Shown piece after piece: positions 29,957 through 31,892 of a stretch of DNA of 31,892 nt; within the stretch, counting starts at the first letter, position 1, and the number at the start of each line of letters is the position of its first letter. Below the pieces are notes generated by a model. That model was not told where the DNA came from. It made no database searches and saw only the letters and a program-made list of their open reading frames with translations. Source of the stretch: an uncultured Eubacteriales bacterium (GTDB taxonomy: Bacteria > Bacillota > Clostridia > Christensenellales > Aristaeellaceae); contig UQNM01000024.1 of NCBI GenBank assembly GCA_900542395.1, positions 1 to 31,892 on the forward strand, in the 5' to 3' direction. The translations under genes and the position numbers were made by a program.

Positions 29957-31892
29957 TCAGGAATCGACCTCGATCAGGTTAATCATCACGACCGGGCGGC
30001 GCTTGGTGCGCTCATAGAGGAAGGAGCGGAGCTGACCCTGAAGCTGGCCGGAGGAAACCGCCTCCTGCACCTTCTTGCCGCTGGCCGCGATGCGGGCGAC
30101 CGCGTTGGCCGCGTGCTGGCGGCAGGCCGCCTCGATCTTGACATGCTCGCTGTCGTAGAGGAAGCCCATCGCGCTGACCACGGGCTGCGCCATCATCGCG
30201 CCGGTCTTCCGGTTGACGGCCAGCGAAATCGCCACCACGCCGTCGTCGGAGAGCAGCTTGCGCTCGCGGAGCACGCTGTTATCCACCTCGCCGACGGAAG
30301 CGCCGTCGATGAGCACCGCGTCGCCGTTGGTGAAGCCGGTCACGCGCGCCGAGCCCTTGGAAATCTCAAAGATATCGCCGTTGGCCAGAATGAAGATGTT
30401 TTCAAACGGCACGCCCAGCTTGTGCGCAAGCTCCGCGTGCTGATAGAGCATGCGGGTTTCGCCGTGCGCCGGGATGAAGAACTTCGGGCGGACGAGCGCG
30501 TGCACCAGCTTGATCTCCTCCTGAGAGGCGTGGCCGGAGACGTGCACATCCGCCAGCGCGGAATAATACACCTTCGCGCCGCGGCGGTAAAGCTCGTTGA
30601 TGACCTTGTAAATCGGCTTCTCGTTGCCCGGAATCGGGGTCGCGGAGATGATGACGGTATCGCCCGGCTGAATCTCGATTTCGCGGTGGTTGGAGAACGC
30701 GATGCGGGTCAGCGCGCTCATCGGCTCGCCCTGAGAGCCGGTGGAGATGATCACGACCTGCTCCGGCGGGTAGTTGTCCACCTGAGAGATTTCGATCAGC
30801 GTATCCGGCTTTTTCTGAATGTAGCCCAGATTGTTGGCCGCGTTGAACACGTTGAGCATGCTGCGGCCGACCAGCGCGACCTTGCGGCCATGGCGCTCGG
30901 CGGCGGTGAAGATCTGCTGCAAACGGGAGACGTTCGAGGAGAACGTCGCCACGAAGATGCGCCCCTTCGCGTCCTTGAACATATCGGCCATGGATTCGCC
31001 GACGTGGCGCTCGCTCTTGGAGAAGCCCGGCACCTCGATGTTCGTGGATTCGCAGACGAAGAGCAGCACGCCCTCGCGGCCGATCTGCGCGATGCGCTGG
31101 AGATCCATGATTGCGCCGTTGATCGGGGTATAGTCGATCTTGAAGTCGCCGGAGTGCATGATGATGCCGATCGGCGTGCGGATGGCGAACATGAACGCAT
31201 CCGCGATGGAGTGGTTCACATGGATGAACTCCACGGCGAAGCAGCCCGAGCGGATGGTTTCGCCCGCCTCGACGACGTGCAGCTCGCAGCTCTTGGTCAG
31301 CCCCGGCACGCGGTCATCCAGCTTATACTTGAGCAGCTCGATGGTCATGCGGCCGCCGTAGACCGGCGCGCGGAATTCGCGCAGCAGGTAGGGCAGGCCG
31401 CCGATGTGATCCTCGTGGCCGTGGGTGATGAAGATGCCGCGCACACGGTCTCGGTTTTGGAGCACGTAGGTGAAATCCGGAATCACCGCGTCCACGCCCG
31501 GCATGGTTTCATCCGGGAAGATCTGGCCGCAATCGACGATGATGATGTCGTTGCCGTATTCGTAGGCCGTCATGTTCTTGCCGATTTCGCACATGCCGCC
31601 CAGCGGGATCATGCGCAGGGTCGCGCGGCTGGGGTGTTCGCTGGCGCGGGAGCGCATCGTCGGCGGCTTTTTGCCGACCCATTGCAGCGTCTGGGAGATG
31701 CAGGGCTTCTCCTCCAGCGTGACCGGCGCGACGATGCGGCGGCGCATGCCCGTCTTCGGGCGCTCGGCCTGACGGGCGTTCGCGCTGCGCGGGCGCTCCG
31801 TCTGGGCATTGTTGCTTGCGCGCTGGCGCGGCGGATTGCGGCGCGGCTGCGCGGGCTTGGCGGCCTGCTGCGGCGCGGCAATCTGCGGCGCG
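29957..31892 (-). CDS. rnj: Ribonuclease J (5' end of gene outside window)
   Basis: At least 644 codons of RNase J, a metallo-beta-lactamase/beta-CASP ribonuclease that has endonuclease and 5'-to-3' exonuclease activity in mRNA decay and rRNA maturation. Motif HGHEDHIGG (31423-31397) carries the zinc ligands, SGDFKIDY supplies the next Asp, and the beta-CASP part includes TGSQGEPMSALTRIA and HVSGHASQEEI. The C-terminal domain ends in RPVVMINLIEVDS. An ATG exists at 31747, but no ribosome site precedes it, and the frame stays open to the right edge through 48 more codons rich in Pro, Ala, Arg and Gln. The gene therefore very likely starts beyond 31892, with a basic disordered N-terminal extension of at least about 90 residues before the conserved core. 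Confidence 0.95.
   Translation of the reverse strand, partial: APQIAAPQQAAKPAQPRRNPPRQRASNNAQTERPRSANARQAERPKTGMRRRIVAPVTLEEKPCISQTLQWVGKKPPTMRSRASEHPSRATLRMIPLGGMCEIGKNMTAYEYGNDIIIVDCGQIFPDETMPGVDAVIPDFTYVLQNRDRVRGIFITHGHEDHIGGLPYLLREFRAPVYGGRMTIELLKYKLDDRVPGLTKSCELHVVEAGETIRSGCFAVEFIHVNHSIADAFMFAIRTPIGIIMHSGDFKIDYTPINGAIMDLQRIAQIGREGVLLFVCESTNIEVPGFSKSERHVGESMADMFKDAKGRIFVATFSSNVSRLQQIFTAAERHGRKVALVGRSMLNVFNAANNLGYIQKKPDTLIEISQVDNYPPEQVVIISTGSQGEPMSALTRIAFSNHREIEIQPGDTVIISATPIPGNEKPIYKVINELYRRGAKVYYSALADVHVSGHASQEEIKLVHALVRPKFFIPAHGETRMLYQHAELAHKLGVPFENIFILANGDIFEISKGSARVTGFTNGDAVLIDGASVGEVDNSVLRERKLLSDDGVVAISLAVNRKTGAMMAQPVVSAMGFLYDSEHVKIEAACRQHAANAVARIAASGKKVQEAVSSGQLQGQLRSFLYERTKRRPVVMINLIEVDS

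Noticed and set aside
29600..29960. Calling this region the chromosomal oriC
   Set aside because: DnaA boxes alone do not prove an origin. dnaA/dnaN are absent, flanking genes converge, and no clear unwinding element is visible. It is kept as a DnaA-box region of unknown role.

Overview
The window looks like chromosome from a GC-rich Bacillota of the Clostridia type, perhaps a gut Christensenellales-like lineage. The lineage is inference. The support is strong AGGAGG-type ribosome sites, Firmicutes-style TTGACA/TATAAT promoters with 17-bp spacers, RNase J, a DUF3842 gene, a DUF6020-like membrane protein and a thioredoxin reductase resembling clostridial ferredoxin-dependent forms. No tRNA, rRNA, CRISPR array, transposase or phage gene was seen. 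High GC leaves long open frames opposite most genes; these were ignored.

Layout. (1) 262-810: a nicotinamidase-like cysteine hydrolase. (2) 7.0 kb down to 0.9 kb, minus strand: an eight-gene operon behind one strong promoter. It encodes a secreted transglutaminase-like protein, a PilC/GspF platform protein, four small single-span pilin-like proteins, a PilT ATPase and a BTAD/winged-helix regulator. This is a compact type IV pilus-like machine lacking a visible PilB, major pilin or prepilin peptidase. (3) 7.1-13.5 kb, plus strand: DUF3842, a YhcH/YiaL-family protein behind a structured leader, maltose phosphorylase translationally coupled to a thioredoxin-reductase-like flavoprotein without NADPH motifs, an orphan 138-aa protein and an RsmF-type rRNA methyltransferase.

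(4) 19.8 kb down to 13.6 kb, minus strand and visibly lower in GC: a FadR-type GntR regulator, a mandelate-racemase-subgroup enzyme, a complete TRAP transporter (dctP, dctQ, dctM), and a secreted orphan under a consensus promoter. Two related palindromes over the regulator promoter and the catabolic operon start suggest a self-contained acid-sugar uptake regulon. (5) 21.1 kb down to 19.9 kb: murA, with a small secreted orphan (21.2-21.7 kb) upstream. (6) 21.9-29.6 kb, plus strand: a six-gene operon with a GNAT acetyltransferase, a Cof-type HAD phosphatase, a DUF6020-like protein and three polytopic GT-C-like proteins, probably for envelope glycan modification.

(7) 29.6-29.96 kb: a gene-free region between convergent genes, holding two clusters of helically phased DnaA boxes, eleven in all and four of them exactly TTATCCACA, with no dnaA or dnaN next to them. 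This is the most striking non-coding signal. (8) 29957 to the right edge, minus strand: RNase J, running off the window through a basic Pro/Ala/Arg/Gln-rich N-terminal extension.

The best candidates for something undescribed are the DnaA-box clusters, the PilT-only pilus-like operon, the NADPH-motif-less thioredoxin reductase tied to maltose phosphorylase, and the GntR/TRAP regulon of unknown substrate.
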